DNA from: Asterias rubens
Taxonomy: Eukaryota > Echinodermata > Asteroidea > Forcipulatida > Asteriidae
DNA: 64,000 bases
Direction of reading: 5' to 3'
NCBI RefSeq assembly: GCF_902459465.1
Contig: NC_047063.1
Coordinates: forward strand, 8,803,343 to 8,867,342
The notes under the pieces are model-generated. The model did not search any database, was not told where the DNA came from, and saw only the letters and a list, made by a program, of their open reading frames with translations. This document shows, piece after piece, positions 23,102 to 32,857 of the stretch (positions are counted from its first letter, which is position 1; every line of letters starts with the position of its first letter). The translations under genes and the position numbers were made by a program.

Positions 23102-24193
23102 TAAAGATATTTTAACACAGAAAAGAATCAATTTTTAGTTGCATTCTAAATGTAAAATAGTGCATTTTAGTGCAAAATTCGCATTTAAGGGATTTTTGTT
23201 AATTTTGTTGATACTTTAAGTATTTTTTAGCCAATGGTACTTTGATGTATCAGTTTAAACCACATAAGTTTGATACAAATGGTGCAATGTGGTGTAAGCT
23301 GTAGTAATAATCAAACATTTCTTTTGGGAAAGATCAATTGTTGCTTGTCAATAACTTTATTATTTTATAAAAAATTGTTTGTTGAATTAACACTGGCAAA
23401 TATTTCAACCAGTGAATACCAAAAGAGAACCAAAATGTATACCAATTGGTATTAACAGCTGAAAAGATCATTAAAAACAAACACATATTACCTACGAGCC
23501 TTATGAACAATGAGAGATATTGACATTGGTTTGTTTTTAAAAAGTGTAAAATTTTTAATACAAAATAAAACCGAATCACACCATTATTTTTACAAAATTA
23601 CAGACATAAATCATTACTACTGTGTTTCTTTACTTCCTCACTCCAAATCGTCAAAAGATGAAGAAAAAAATGACAGGTCCATGCAAAAAGCTACGTAGAG
23701 CCCCTTTCACACATGAGTTTTCAAAATGTACCTCGTCTGAAAGGAGATAATTGTTTCTACTATCCAAGTTCTCTTGCAAAATATCGTCAAACATTGGTAC
23801 ATTTTACAACCATGCTAAAATTTAGCAAGGGACCCCAGGTAAATTGCTGTCGTGTGGTTAGCTCTTTAGTCAACAATCCAGTTCAATTATCCCTTATAGA
23901 TGACTGGTTTAAAAGATGACTGATTTTTACCATAAACTAACCAGGCAGTTATTCCGACAACTACAGCATGTACCTAAACATCATGTTAGACAGAAATCTT
24001 CACCTACCTTCACAGTTTGTCCATGGATCAAGCATTTTTTTACTTATTAAATTACTTGCATTGTAATTGCAGCATTCTACTTCCATCGTTAATTAGGTGC
24101 AAAATCAGCTATTAAATGTTTGACACAACATTTACGAAAGTGAAAATGACAACTAAATTAGCAATCCTGATCTTACCCTTCCCCTCCCCACAG
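22823..24193. other. AT-rich, probably intronic or intergenic
   Basis: Contains a (TA)n microsatellite with a T-run at about 23070-23105. Several 60-80-codon frames on both strands lack splice context or recognisable domains. I see no supported gene. Confidence 0.4.
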
Positions 24194-24411
24194 TAACAGT
24201 TAAAAACATTTTAGTTCAAAACTTGTGTACGCATTTGAGGTGCCTGAATATTTGTCAAGCAGTTCAACTCGGAATATGTGAAATTTCAAAGAGATTAGAA
24301 GAACTGCTCAAGTTAGCGACCACACACCAGTCCGTTGAACAACTTAAAGATGACGGCATATCGCTTCTTAAAAGCACAGCATCCGACATGGTTCAGGAAT
24401 ACTCGTCTTAA
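24194..24411 (+). CDS. Terminal coding exon, unknown helical protein
   Basis: A textbook acceptor (CCTTCCCCTCCCCACAG) precedes 24194. The frame is open from there for about 71 codons to TAA at 24409-24411. The peptide is Leu-rich and looks helical: after a Cys-containing segment (Cys at three positions within about 20 residues) comes Ile-Ser-Lys-Arg-Leu-Glu-Glu-Leu-Leu-Lys-Leu, and it ends Met-Val-Gln-Glu-Tyr-Ser-Ser. A secondary acceptor (ACATTTTAG) lies 21 bp downstream in the same frame. A polyadenylation signal follows at about 24530. Upstream exons are not identified; the family is unknown to me. It is convergent with the minus-strand gene ending at 24754. Confidence 0.55.
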
Positions 24412-24529
24412 CTTGGTTTTTCCTCAGGGTGAGCTGTGCAGCTTAAGTTCAAGATAACATACCAGATATTCTAAAATACAAAGCATCTTACGGAATCCCT
24501 TATCAAATTTGTCTTAATTAAAAATTAAA

Positions 24530-24535
24530 AATAAA
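24530..24535 (+). terminator. Polyadenylation signal AATAAA
   Basis: AATAAA lies about 120 bp after the stop codon of the exon at 24194-24411, a suitable distance for cleavage and polyadenylation. Weak on its own in AT-rich DNA. Confidence 0.35.
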
Positions 24536-24753
24536 AGTTAATACTGCATCCCTTCAAATCATCTCAAACCGGTCACAAACAATCATTCCAACGAAGAAAT
24601 TTATACAAGTTCCAACTTTCTAGTAAAAACCAGCAAAAAATCATAAGAATCTTTGACTATCTTAAAAACAAATTGATTGCGGTTACAAAGAAATCCTGTG
24701 GTGTAAATCAAAGTCTTCTAGATAGCTCCGACCCTTATCTGTTTGGGGAACAA

Positions 24754-24882
24754 TTAAATTCCTAGCTCCTTGGGGTTTTTTTTAACTGGCACTTCAGCGG
24801 TTTTGACGTTAATGTAGTCGACCACTGTCTGTAAGCCTAGTCTACTGTAGTAGTCTGTCTCGGCAAATGTGCGTTGCATCTC
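24754..24882 (-). CDS. Last coding exon of an unrecognised minus-strand gene
   Basis: On the minus strand the acceptor TTTTTTTTGCAG precedes 24882 and the frame runs 42 codons to TAA at 24756-24754. The peptide begins Glu-Met-Gln-Arg-Thr-Phe-Ala-Glu-Thr-Asp-Tyr-Tyr and ends Lys-Glu-Leu-Gly-Ile. Its phase (0) matches the donor phase of the exon at 26111-26421, so the two join without a frame problem. Family unknown to me. Confidence 0.6.
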   Translation of the reverse strand, partial: EMQRTFAETDYYSRLGLQTVVDYINVKTAEVPVKKNPKELGI

Positions 24883-24979
24883 CTGCAAAAAAAACAAAAA
24901 ACCAATAAGGATAAGTATCATAGATTTCTTTTTTAAGAAATAAATGGGGTAGTGAATCCAATTTAAAAATGAAATTGTG

Positions 24980-25408
24980 TTAATAATAATAATAATGATA
25001 ATAATAATATTGAGATCTTACATAGCGCACATAAACAAGGCACTCAAGGCTCAAGTTTTTTACAAACATTCAGAAAGATAGGTTATTGCAGTGATGGATT
25101 CTGAGACCCAATTATGTAGCACCTGAGGGTTTACAAGGTGCTACGGCACATACAGCAGCCACAGCCATTAATAACACCGGGGCGAACCCCTTCTCTTTTC
25201 AACAAGTGCACTGGGTTCGTTTACATGCGTTACACAACACATTTGACCAACGGCTTTACGTCCCATCAGAAGGACGAAGCAATGGTTTTAACTTGAAAAC
25301 GTTTTGCTTAAGGACACGTGTCACGGCTGGGGATTCGAGCCCACACTCAGCTGATCAGAAATACCAGAGTTTGATTTCGGTGCTCTTAACTGCTCGGCCA
25401 CGACACTT
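24980..25408 (-). mobile_element. tRNA-derived SINE, minus strand
   Basis: Read on the minus strand, the head has TGGCCGAGCAGTTAAGAG (A-box region, 25400-25383) and GGCTCGAATCC (B-box, 25341-25331). The body is about 300 bp, and the 3' end has GCGC near CTATGTAAG-like sequence followed by an (ATT)n tail at 25010-24980. It is in the 3' intron of the minus-strand host gene, in the same orientation. Confidence 0.8.
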
Positions 25409-25628
25409 CCACAAAAAAACTGTTAAGTCCCTTGCGTTTTATCTGGGGTTTCAAAGTGAATAGTCTTGTGAAGTTTTCTGTTAACACCACGTACAGCTCT
25501 CTCTGAATTGTGGTGGTTCTGAAAAGGACCAGTGGTTTGACAACTTAAAGTCTCAATCAGTATGCTTTTAATTGTCTTCAGGAGAAAGCTGGACTCTCGC
25601 TGCTCCTTAATGCTGGATCTTAGAGTAA

Positions 25629-25960
25629 TAATATAATAGAGGCTTCTTATGTACTCCTTTTACATAGCACCATGTAACGTTTCACAAGGTGCTGTGGGGC
25701 TGTAAGCTGCTACTCAAACCAGGAACACTGAGGTGAACCCCTTCTTTGTTTACGTTAAGTGCACTGGATTATTTTATGTGCGTTACACAACACACAGGAC
25801 CAATGGCTTTTCGTCCCATTTAAAGGAAGAAGCATCATGGTTAAGTGTCTTGCTCAAGGACACAAGTGTCTTGACTGGGGCTTGCACCAATACTCTGCTG
25901 ATCAAAGAAACACACCAGAGTTTGACTTCGGTATTGTTATCTGCTCGGCCACTCATGCCA
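25629..25960 (-). mobile_element. tRNA-derived SINE, second copy, minus strand
   Basis: Same family and orientation as 24980-25408. It shares the AAGTGCACTGG block, the GTGCGTTACACAACACA block, the AAGGACACAAGTGTC segment and the CTGCTCGGCCA head. Its B-box is degenerate (CTTGCACC replaces the TCGAATCC core), so it is probably no longer transcribed. Its tail is a short AT-rich run at 25629. Confidence 0.75.
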
Positions 25961-26110
25961 TAAAGAGTGGGGGTCATCTTGGCTCAAATCGTCTACGCTC
26001 CACAAGATACGTGCCGGCATAATATTCATAAGGTTGGAGGTTCAGGTAAATTAGTCCCCATTCAGTGCATAAATTATCTACTCTAAGCGATCACAACCGA
26101 AGATACTTAC

Positions 26111-26421
26111 GAAATACCAATTAGGGCCTGAGGCGATGTCACATGACTCGCACACGCTTCTGCCGACTCCGTCATTGTAGGCCTTGCAGCTACATATCTG
26201 GCATTCTTCAATCTGGGTGTGCTCCACCATTCTCTGGGTCAGCACATCCACAAACTTCTTCTGGGCGATCTTGGTGGAGTCGAACACGGCACCGCCGGTC
26301 TCAAAGGCCAAGAGGGCACACTGATTGATGGGCTCGTTGATCAGCTTGCGGATTGTCTTGTCACCAAACAGGGTGCCGCTGTTTAGGGCCTTGTTGGTGA
26401 ATACTGTGTGGTTGTCAATAC
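26111..26421 (-). CDS. Penultimate exon of an unrecognised Cys-rich protein gene
   Basis: Acceptor (GATCATCAG) and donor (GTAAGTATC) are both good on the minus strand. The 311-bp exon is open throughout in the phase leaving two bases at its start, giving 103 codons. The peptide has an N-linked glycosylation-type Asn-His-Thr near the start and a cluster of six Cys (Cys-X2-Cys-X-Cys, later Cys-X2-Cys) near the end, which could bind metal or form disulfides. Splicing to 24882 keeps the frame, giving a joint C-terminus of about 145 residues. The codon choice is GC-rich and clean, supporting a real gene. I cannot name the family. Confidence 0.65.
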
Positions 26422-26588
26422 CTGATGATCAAAGGACCACATAGTAACAATACGTATTAGGGAACAACGTTGTGGAAAGCCTGTTTTCACTATTTCCTCA
26501 GCCCCAGCGCCTTGCCTTTACTAAAGGCGCTGGAATTGCTTAACGTATAAAGCACGCTTATTGGTTAAGGCAAGCGATTGGGCCGAGC
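26422..26588. other. Intron segment with a 10-bp hairpin
   Basis: CCAGCGCCTT at 26504 and AAGGCGCTGG at 26524 form a perfect 10-bp stem with a 10-base loop. Otherwise intronic sequence up to the LTR-element target site. Confidence 0.5.
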
Positions 26589-26640
26589 GAACTGTGACGC
26601 AACTTACCCACCACATGAGGGCGCACGACTAGCTGCGGGC

Positions 26641-26647
26641 TATAAAA
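26641..26647 (+). promoter_or_regulatory. LTR TATA box
   Basis: TATAAAA, 48 bp from the LTR start, followed about 25-30 bp later by TCTCTCAGTCAG, a reasonable initiator region. The same box occurs in the 3' LTR at 34104. Confidence 0.75.
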
Positions 26648-27227
26648 GCCGTGAGCGCAACAGTCGGGTCTCTCAGTCAGCCCTCAGTTCCCACGTAGTT
26701 AGTTCGTAGTTGGTGTATTCAGCACGCGCAAGGAGGATAATTAGGTAGGCACGGGCGGGGCAGACGGCGTGCTGCACGGTGGGTGAAGTCGGGCGGTGCG
26801 CTGGTCACCGGGTGTCAGGAGGCTACTGGAGGCGCGGCTACGGACTGCTGTAGGTAGCGCGACGGGACGGAGCCGGGGAGCGCGCGTCGATGCACCGGCC
26901 GCCTCTACAAGGGAGATCCGAGGACTCAGAGCCGTAGAGGGCGGGCATCTAGGGAGGCGCACTATCACGCAATTGAGGCGTACGGCACGACGGACACCCG
27001 GAGGCTAAGCCCAGCCAGGCATTACCCCACCGACAGCATTGCCTCTCATTGATGAACAGGAGGCTATTGTGATTGTAGGGATTACACTAATAATTAGGGA
27101 GGTTATTCGACAGGGGTCCAGTTAATACAAGAATGATTGCATAATAAATAGGTTGGAACAGTGATATATCTGTCTCTGTATTTTTATATTGTCTGTCCAT
27201 TGTCTGTCCCAGAAGGCTGAGGCGCGG

Positions 27228-27233
27228 GTGAGT
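27228..27233 (+). promoter_or_regulatory. Candidate 5' splice site in the LTR
   Basis: GTGAGT in the context GCGCGG|GTGAGTGC is a strong donor located downstream of the expected transcription start. Joined to the acceptor at 32850 it would remove gag and pol and deliver the third ORF on a subgenomic RNA. A weaker alternative donor, GTAAGG, lies at 27299. Inferred, not demonstrated. Confidence 0.45.
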
Positions 27234-27322
27234 GCAGCTACGCGTATAGGCGGTATATTTCATCCAAAACGGACCTACCTTTCTCGACCGCTCGATTGGT
27301 AAGGGACCAGTTCCGCCACAAA

Positions 27323-27340
27323 TGGTGTCAGAAGTGGGAT
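27323..27340 (+). promoter_or_regulatory. Primer binding site, tRNA-Leu type
   Basis: TGGTGTCAGAAGTGGGAT begins two bases after the 5' LTR. It is complementary to the 3' end of animal tRNA-Leu(CAA), which ends ...CTTCTGACACCA. Reverse transcription would start here. Confidence 0.85.
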
Positions 27341-27477
27341 TATACGTCTAGCTGACACTTGCCCACGTGCTCACTTCTGGGAGGCTTGGAAAGGCAAGGA
27401 TTATCTCAGGACGCCTCGAATTAATTAAATAGAAATCAAGTTAATAACAAAATAATCAAGACTGACTGAGACTAACA

Positions 27478-28863
27478 ATGACGGACCAGACTGTCCAGGA
27501 ACTTCAGGAGGAGATTGACAGCCTCCGTGTAGACCTCCAAGGAAGAGAGGATGAACTTAGGTGTTCAATGGAGGAGGGTACACGCCTGGAGGCAAAGATG
27601 GAACAATTGACGGACAGACTATCCCGGCTAGAGGACGAATGGAGGCGCACAAGTCGCCAGGAGGCTTCGTTTGATTCTGGTTTGGACACTAGAGTTACCT
27701 ACACGGCAAAGGTACAGGGAACAGCGCCGGAGGTCACAGGAGGTGATTGGACACCTCCGAGGAGTATTTTGAAGAGGAAAATAAATTGGATGCCACAGGC
27801 ACAATCCACTGCTATCAAGGGAGACACAACGCCCCCTGTGGAGGCTTTCGAGGAGTCGCCGAAGCACGTTGAACCAATTAGGGAACGAGAGGAGAACGAG
27901 GACTTGGACCATGAATTAAGAGGCGAAGTAGCCTCTAAGGAGACACCATGGCCTCTCAAACGGGATCAACGGATAGTCGGACAGGAGCAGCTGCGAGAGA
28001 GGCTACAGAGGGGGGCGGGTCGCCCCAGGATTGTCCCGGACCGTTTTAGTGATAAGCAGCCTTGGGTGGACTATAAGGAACATTTTGAATCTTGCAAGCT
28101 GGTAAACGGATGGGACGACGAAGAGGCGTCCGTATTTCTAGCGGCGAGCCTTCAGGGACCGGCACTTAAAGTGCTTATACACCACGGAAGTGGAGAAAAG
28201 AAGAGACATACGTACAGCGAACTTCTCAAACTTTTGGATGGACGTTTTGGACCGGGTGAGCGGGCTGAGAATTTCCTACTGGAGCTTAGGAACAGGAGGC
28301 AGGGGCCGAAGGAGACTATCCAGGAGCTCGGCCAGGCGGTGCGCGAATTGGCAGCTTTTTCGTACCCGGAGTTCACGGAAACCGCAAGGGACCGTCTTGC
28401 CAGAGGACACTTCTCCGACGCCATAGCCAGTCAATCCATTAGAGAGGGTGTGTTCCGAGCAAACCCTTCAACTCTTGACGAGGCGATACGGGCGGCATTG
28501 GCCACGGAAAACTTTGAGAAGATTGAGGCTCAACGGAGTGGGACTAAGTTTGGCCTCGGTAGATGCAGGATGTTGGACAACACCCCTGAGGAGGCGGCAC
28601 TTCAAAGTACGGGACAAAAGATGCACCAAACGGAAGGAGAGGCGGGTCAGACACCGAGGAGGCGTGACACCAGGGTGTATCGTTTTCGCCCGGGTCGACC
28701 TGCAACCCAAGGGGACCGGTGCTATAACTGTCAGAGGAACGGACACTTTGCACGGGAATGCCCAGAGAAAAATAATACACATGACCGTCCGGGAAACGCC
28801 AATCAGCCTGTCCTACGACCCGAGGAGGGGCTGGAACCACATCAGGGTCCCCCAGCTATTTAA
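27478..28863 (+). CDS. gag: Gag polyprotein (461 aa)
   Basis: The structural protein that forms the retrotransposon particle and packages its RNA. The ATG at 27478 is the first after the PBS. Residues ~4-60 are strongly heptad-like and charged, consistent with a coiled coil. Residues ~190-345 resemble the helical capsid domain of Ty3/gypsy Gag (Trp, Phe and Leu spacing, with a Gly-Pro-Gly-Glu-Arg turn). A nucleocapsid zinc knuckle Cys-X2-Cys-X4-His-X4-Cys lies at 415-428. The frame ends at TAA 28861-28863, 8 bases before the pol ATG and in a different frame. Length is normal for the family and no break is seen. Confidence 0.93.
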   Translation: MTDQTVQELQEEIDSLRVDLQGREDELRCSMEEGTRLEAKMEQLTDRLSRLEDEWRRTSRQEASFDSGLDTRVTYTAKVQGTAPEVTGGDWTPPRSILKRKINWMPQAQSTAIKGDTTPPVEAFEESPKHVEPIREREENEDLDHELRGEVASKETPWPLKRDQRIVGQEQLRERLQRGAGRPRIVPDRFSDKQPWVDYKEHFESCKLVNGWDDEEASVFLAASLQGPALKVLIHHGSGEKKRHTYSELLKLLDGRFGPGERAENFLLELRNRRQGPKETIQELGQAVRELAAFSYPEFTETARDRLARGHFSDAIASQSIREGVFRANPSTLDEAIRAALATENFEKIEAQRSGTKFGLGRCRMLDNTPEEAALQSTGQKMHQTEGEAGQTPRRRDTRVYRFRPGRPATQGDRCYNCQRNGHFARECPEKNNTHDRPGNANQPVLRPEEGLEPHQGPPAI

Positions 28864-28871
28864 ACCCAAAC

Positions 28872-31800
28872 ATGACAAACCTCCAGCCCGAACTGAAAGA
28901 AAGAATACTGGTACCAACGATCTCTCCAAAGAAAGGACTCTACGTACGTGGGAAAGTGCGTTCCCTTGACATTCCACTACTTGTAGACACTGGAACAACT
29001 GATACAATTATTTCGACTGAAGTTTACTACCGAATTCCACCCGAGAGGCGGCCCAGGTTGGAAACAGAAAGCATAAAAGTGTTCCAGGCGGACGGGACAC
29101 CGATAGACACTTTGGGCGTTGCACAAATCGAAGTTCAGGTTGGAAGAACTATCTTCCCAGTGCGGGCAGTTTTTGCTAAGGTTAGCGCACAGGGAATTCT
29201 AGGAATGGATTTTCTCATACCTACAGGAGGGGTGTTAGATTTTAAGTCCTTGGAACTTGTGTTGCATGGAGAACACATCAAGTGTACGAGCCGATTGGGA
29301 ACATCGTTGTGTGCCAGGATAGTGGTGGCTAGGACCACTGTCATACCACCAGGGCATGAGGCAGTCATACCGGGGAGAATGGATAAATCATTTGACTCCT
29401 ATCATGTCGGAGTAATAGAACCAGTTGAAGGAGGAGGGGTGGTGGCTGACAAGGGCCTTATAATTGCGAGATCACTAGTGAACATGGACGGCGAGACACT
29501 GCCGCTGCGTGTGTTGAACCCAGGACGACAGAAGTGTGTCCTTCGATGTGGGGTGACCGCAGGCCGCCTCACGCCAGTTGAGGAAGGAGATGTAGAAGAG
29601 TCAACAAAGGGAGCAGCGGAGAGAGGGTCAAATGATGTGCATGTCCCAGGACACCTCCAGGATCTTTGGAAGCGCAGCGTGGAGGGGATAGATGTACGCT
29701 ACCATTATACAGTTGCAGGGCTGTTGTCAGAATTCTCGGATGTATTTTCTGAGGGAGAAAAGGACTTAGGAAAAACTGACTGGGTGAAACACACCATAGA
29801 CACCGGCAGTGCTAAACCAGTAAAGGAGAGGCCTCGGCGACAGCCTCCATGTAACCAAAAGGAGATAGACCGACAGGTGGACGACTTGTTACAAAGAGGC
29901 GTTATAGAGCCATCGGACAGTCCATGGGCTTCCAACGTAGTTCTTGTTCGGAAGAAGGACGGCACCCAGCGGTTCTGCGTGGATTATAGAGGGCTCAACG
30001 AGAGGACATTTAAGGATGCCTACCCCGTACCACGAATTGACGACACACTTGACGCCCTAGCTGGTGCAAGATGGTTTTCAACCCTTGATCTTGCGTCCGG
30101 CTATTGGCAAGTCGAACTGGACGACGAGGCCCGTAAAAAGTCTGCTTTTGTAGTTCGCGGAGGGTTGTACAGTTGGAGGGTTATGCCCTTCGGCTTGTGC
30201 AATGCCCCTGCCACATTCGAGAGGCTCATGGAGAGGATAGTGTGCGGACTCCAGTGGGAAACATTGCTTGTGTATTTAGATGATGTGATAGTGTACGGGC
30301 GAACTATTATGGAGGAGATCAGCCGCTTGAGGGAGGTACTTCAGAGGTTCCGCGAGGCGGGGCTTAAATTAAAGCCGGGGAAATGTCACCTGTTTCGACA
30401 GTCCGTCAAGTACCTGGGCCACGTGGTGTCCCCGGATGGGATATCTACCGATCCAGACAAAGTGGAGGCGGTAAGGACCTGGCCAAGCCCAACTGATGTT
30501 CGAGGGGTGAGGAGTTTCCTTGGGCTAGCCTCATATTATAGGCGCTTTATAAGAGGCTTTGCTGATGTGGCACGCCCGCTCCATAATCTCACTGAGAAAT
30601 CACGGGTATTTTACTGGAGCGATGAATGCCAGGAGGCTTTTCTGACTTTGAAGACTCACCTGCAGGAGGCACCAATACTGGCATACCCGGAACCAGAGGG
30701 GAAGTTTGTGTTGGATACCGACGCCAGTGGAGTGGGAATAGGAGCAGTTTTATCCCAGGTGCAAAATGGAGAGGAGCGTGTTATAGCCTACGCCAGCCGA
30801 GCACTATCCAAGCCCGAGAGGAACTATTGCGTGACGCGCAGAGAACTCCTTGCAATTGTCGTCTATCTAAAACATTTCAGGCAGTACCTGTATGGGCAAA
30901 GGATAACGGTGCGAACTGACCATGCGGCGTTGAAGTGGTTGGTCACCTTCAAGGATCCCGAGGGACAGGTAGCCCGATGGATAGAAGTTCTCGGACAGTA
31001 CAACTATGAGATATTGCATCGCCCTGGAAAGAAACACGGGAATGCCGACGGTCTATCACGCCGACCTTGCAAACAGTGTGGACGCGTGGACGATGAGGGC
31101 CAAGAGGCGCCTGTGCAGGTGAATGTGAGAGTTGTGTCAGTTGAGCCAACTGTTACCATGGACGACTTGCGTAAAGGTCAGCTGGAAGATTCATCCATTG
31201 CCTGGGTGGTACGTGCAAAGGAGGAGTCTGGTCGGCGACCAGATTGGAAAGAGGTATCCCCCCGTGCATCGGCAGTCAAAGTCTATCTGTCGCAATGGGA
31301 CCAGTTGGAAATGAGACAGTCAGTGTTATGTCGCCGTTGGGAGTCGAATGATGGACAGGAGGTGAAGTGGCAAGTAGTCCTCCCAATCAACCTACGAGAG
31401 GCAAAGATGGGGGAGTTACACGGAGGGAAGAGTGGAGGACACTTCGGGATTAGTCGTACGCTTGCTAAGTTAAAGGCGAGATATTACTGGTCAGGTATGG
31501 TGGCGGATGTGAGAACTTGGTGCCGAAAATGCAATGTGTGTGCTAAACGCAAATCGCCAGCTCGGAAGAGGCGGGCGCCCCTGAGACAGTATCGAGTCGG
31601 AGCACCGATGGAGAGGGTGGCGTTGGATCTTGTAGGCCCACTGCCCGAAACAGACGGAGGGAACAAATGGGTTCTTGTCATCGCTGATTATTTTACTAAG
31701 TGGATGGAGGCGTGCCCCCTCCCCGACAGTACAGCCGAGACGGTGGCTAAGGCGTTTGTGGAGAACTTCGTTTGCCGATATGGGGTTCCAAAGGAGTTAC

Positions 31801-32789
31801 ACTCGGACCAGGGTCGCAACTTTGAGGCAGACATTTTTGCAGAGATGTGCAAGATACTGGGCATTCGAAAGACACGGACAGTCGCCTATAACCCGAAGTC
31901 TGACGGACTCGTGGAAAGATACAACAAAACACTCATAAACACTGTGTCAATGATGCTGGACCCCAATCGTAACCAGAGGGACTGGGACCAGCAGCTCCCT
32001 TTTGCAACGTTTGCTTACAGGTCGGTACCACAAGAATCTACAGGAGAGACCCCAAACATGCTTATGTTGGGCCGAGAAGTAATGCTCCCAGTGGACCTCA
32101 CTACTGAAGAGCCCCTTCCTGACGAGGCTATGGAACCAAATACGGACTATGGGGAGGAACTGCGCAGGAGAATGCAAAGAGCCCACGAACGAGCCAGAGA
32201 ACAAACCAGGACTAGCACTAGACGGCAGAAGTTGTCCTACGACCGGAAAGTTGAGGGGATCGGTTACAATGTAGGCGAGTTCATTTGGCTATACAACCCA
32301 GCAAAGAAGAAGGGAGTGTGCCCTAAGTTAGTTTCGAGATGGGAAGGGCCGCACCTCATAATAAAGAAGCTTTCTGATGTGAACTACAGGATTCAGAGTA
32401 AACCCAGAGGGAAAATGCTTGTAGTCCATTTCGATAGGATGAAACCCTACCAAGGCCCTCACATGGATGCTTGGCATACGGAAACACCGACAAGGGTTAC
32501 TGAAACTCCGATACAGCTAGATCAAGGGCAGTCACCGGAGCAGCAGAATCACCAGAGAGGCGCTGAGGCGGCGATCCCGGACATAGGTGTGGAAGAGGAC
32601 GTTCGGATTGAATCGATACCGGACCTAGGCGTTGATGAGGACGTTCGGATCGAACCAATACTTGACATGGGAGGTTTGGACAATGACGTAATTACTGATG
32701 AGACAGTACAGGATACAGAAGATATTCCTGTAACTCATGGTCGAAGGAACCCCCTCAGAGAGAGGAAGCTACCTCTCCGTTTTCGTTAG
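28872..32789 (+). CDS. pol: Pol polyprotein: protease, RT, RNase H, integrase (1305 aa)
   Basis: Copies and inserts the element. Visible in order: aspartic protease active site Asp-Thr-Gly at 39-41; reverse transcriptase with catalytic Asp406 (Thr-Leu-Asp-Leu) and the Tyr-Leu-Asp-Asp box at 468-471; RNase H Asp617 (Asp-Thr-Asp-Ala-Ser); an integrase zinc domain of the His-His-Cys-Cys type; then the integrase triad Asp919, Asp979, Glu1015, with the expected 35 residues between the last two. A GPY/F-like segment and an acidic tail follow; there is no chromodomain. Its frame is open upstream of the ATG back to 28785, so entry by frameshift from gag within 28785-28860 or reinitiation after the gag stop are both possible. 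Confidence 0.97.
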   Translation: MTNLQPELKERILVPTISPKKGLYVRGKVRSLDIPLLVDTGTTDTIISTEVYYRIPPERRPRLETESIKVFQADGTPIDTLGVAQIEVQVGRTIFPVRAVFAKVSAQGILGMDFLIPTGGVLDFKSLELVLHGEHIKCTSRLGTSLCARIVVARTTVIPPGHEAVIPGRMDKSFDSYHVGVIEPVEGGGVVADKGLIIARSLVNMDGETLPLRVLNPGRQKCVLRCGVTAGRLTPVEEGDVEESTKGAAERGSNDVHVPGHLQDLWKRSVEGIDVRYHYTVAGLLSEFSDVFSEGEKDLGKTDWVKHTIDTGSAKPVKERPRRQPPCNQKEIDRQVDDLLQRGVIEPSDSPWASNVVLVRKKDGTQRFCVDYRGLNERTFKDAYPVPRIDDTLDALAGARWFSTLDLASGYWQVELDDEARKKSAFVVRGGLYSWRVMPFGLCNAPATFERLMERIVCGLQWETLLVYLDDVIVYGRTIMEEISRLREVLQRFREAGLKLKPGKCHLFRQSVKYLGHVVSPDGISTDPDKVEAVRTWPSPTDVRGVRSFLGLASYYRRFIRGFADVARPLHNLTEKSRVFYWSDECQEAFLTLKTHLQEAPILAYPEPEGKFVLDTDASGVGIGAVLSQVQNGEERVIAYASRALSKPERNYCVTRRELLAIVVYLKHFRQYLYGQRITVRTDHAALKWLVTFKDPEGQVARWIEVLGQYNYEILHRPGKKHGNADGLSRRPCKQCGRVDDEGQEAPVQVNVRVVSVEPTVTMDDLRKGQLEDSSIAWVVRAKEESGRRPDWKEVSPRASAVKVYLSQWDQLEMRQSVLCRRWESNDGQEVKWQVVLPINLREAKMGELHGGKSGGHFGISRTLAKLKARYYWSGMVADVRTWCRKCNVCAKRKSPARKRRAPLRQYRVGAPMERVALDLVGPLPETDGGNKWVLVIADYFTKWMEACPLPDSTAETVAKAFVENFVCRYGVPKELHSDQGRNFEADIFAEMCKILGIRKTRTVAYNPKSDGLVERYNKTLINTVSMMLDPNRNQRDWDQQLPFATFAYRSVPQESTGETPNMLMLGREVMLPVDLTTEEPLPDEAMEPNTDYGEELRRRMQRAHERAREQTRTSTRRQKLSYDRKVEGIGYNVGEFIWLYNPAKKKGVCPKLVSRWEGPHLIIKKLSDVNYRIQSKPRGKMLVVHFDRMKPYQGPHMDAWHTETPTRVTETPIQLDQGQSPEQQNHQRGAEAAIPDIGVEEDVRIESIPDLGVDEDVRIEPILDMGGLDNDVITDETVQDTEDIPVTHGRRNPLRERKLPLRFR

Positions 32790-32812
32790 GGAAAAATTAT
32801 CAGATCCCGTAA

Positions 32813-32850
32813 ACTAACCTCTGCTATAATTTTTAATGTTTATTTTTCAG
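32813..32850 (+). promoter_or_regulatory. Branch point and splice acceptor before ORF3
   Basis: An ACTAAC branch-point consensus at 32813 is followed by a T-rich tract ending TTTATTTTTCAG at 32850, 7 bases before the ORF3 ATG. It lies in the short gap after the pol stop. The arrangement mirrors the env acceptor of retroviruses and errantiviruses. Confidence 0.6.
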
Positions 32851-32857
32851 ACCGGGA

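Larger units (their letters stand above)
26593..27320 (+). repeat. 5' LTR (728 bp)
   Basis: Starts TGTGACGC and ends CGCCACA, the canonical TG...CA. It carries a TATA box (TATAAAA, 26641), a probable start near 26670, an AATAAA signal (27143) and a GTGAGT splice donor (27228). The offset to the 3' LTR is a constant 7463 bp along its whole length. Confidence 0.97.

Noticed and set aside
28859-28865. TTTAAAC, a classic -1 frameshift heptamer, at the gag stop
   Set aside because: Its phase is wrong: read as X XXY YYZ it fits the pol frame, not gag, so it cannot shift gag ribosomes into pol.
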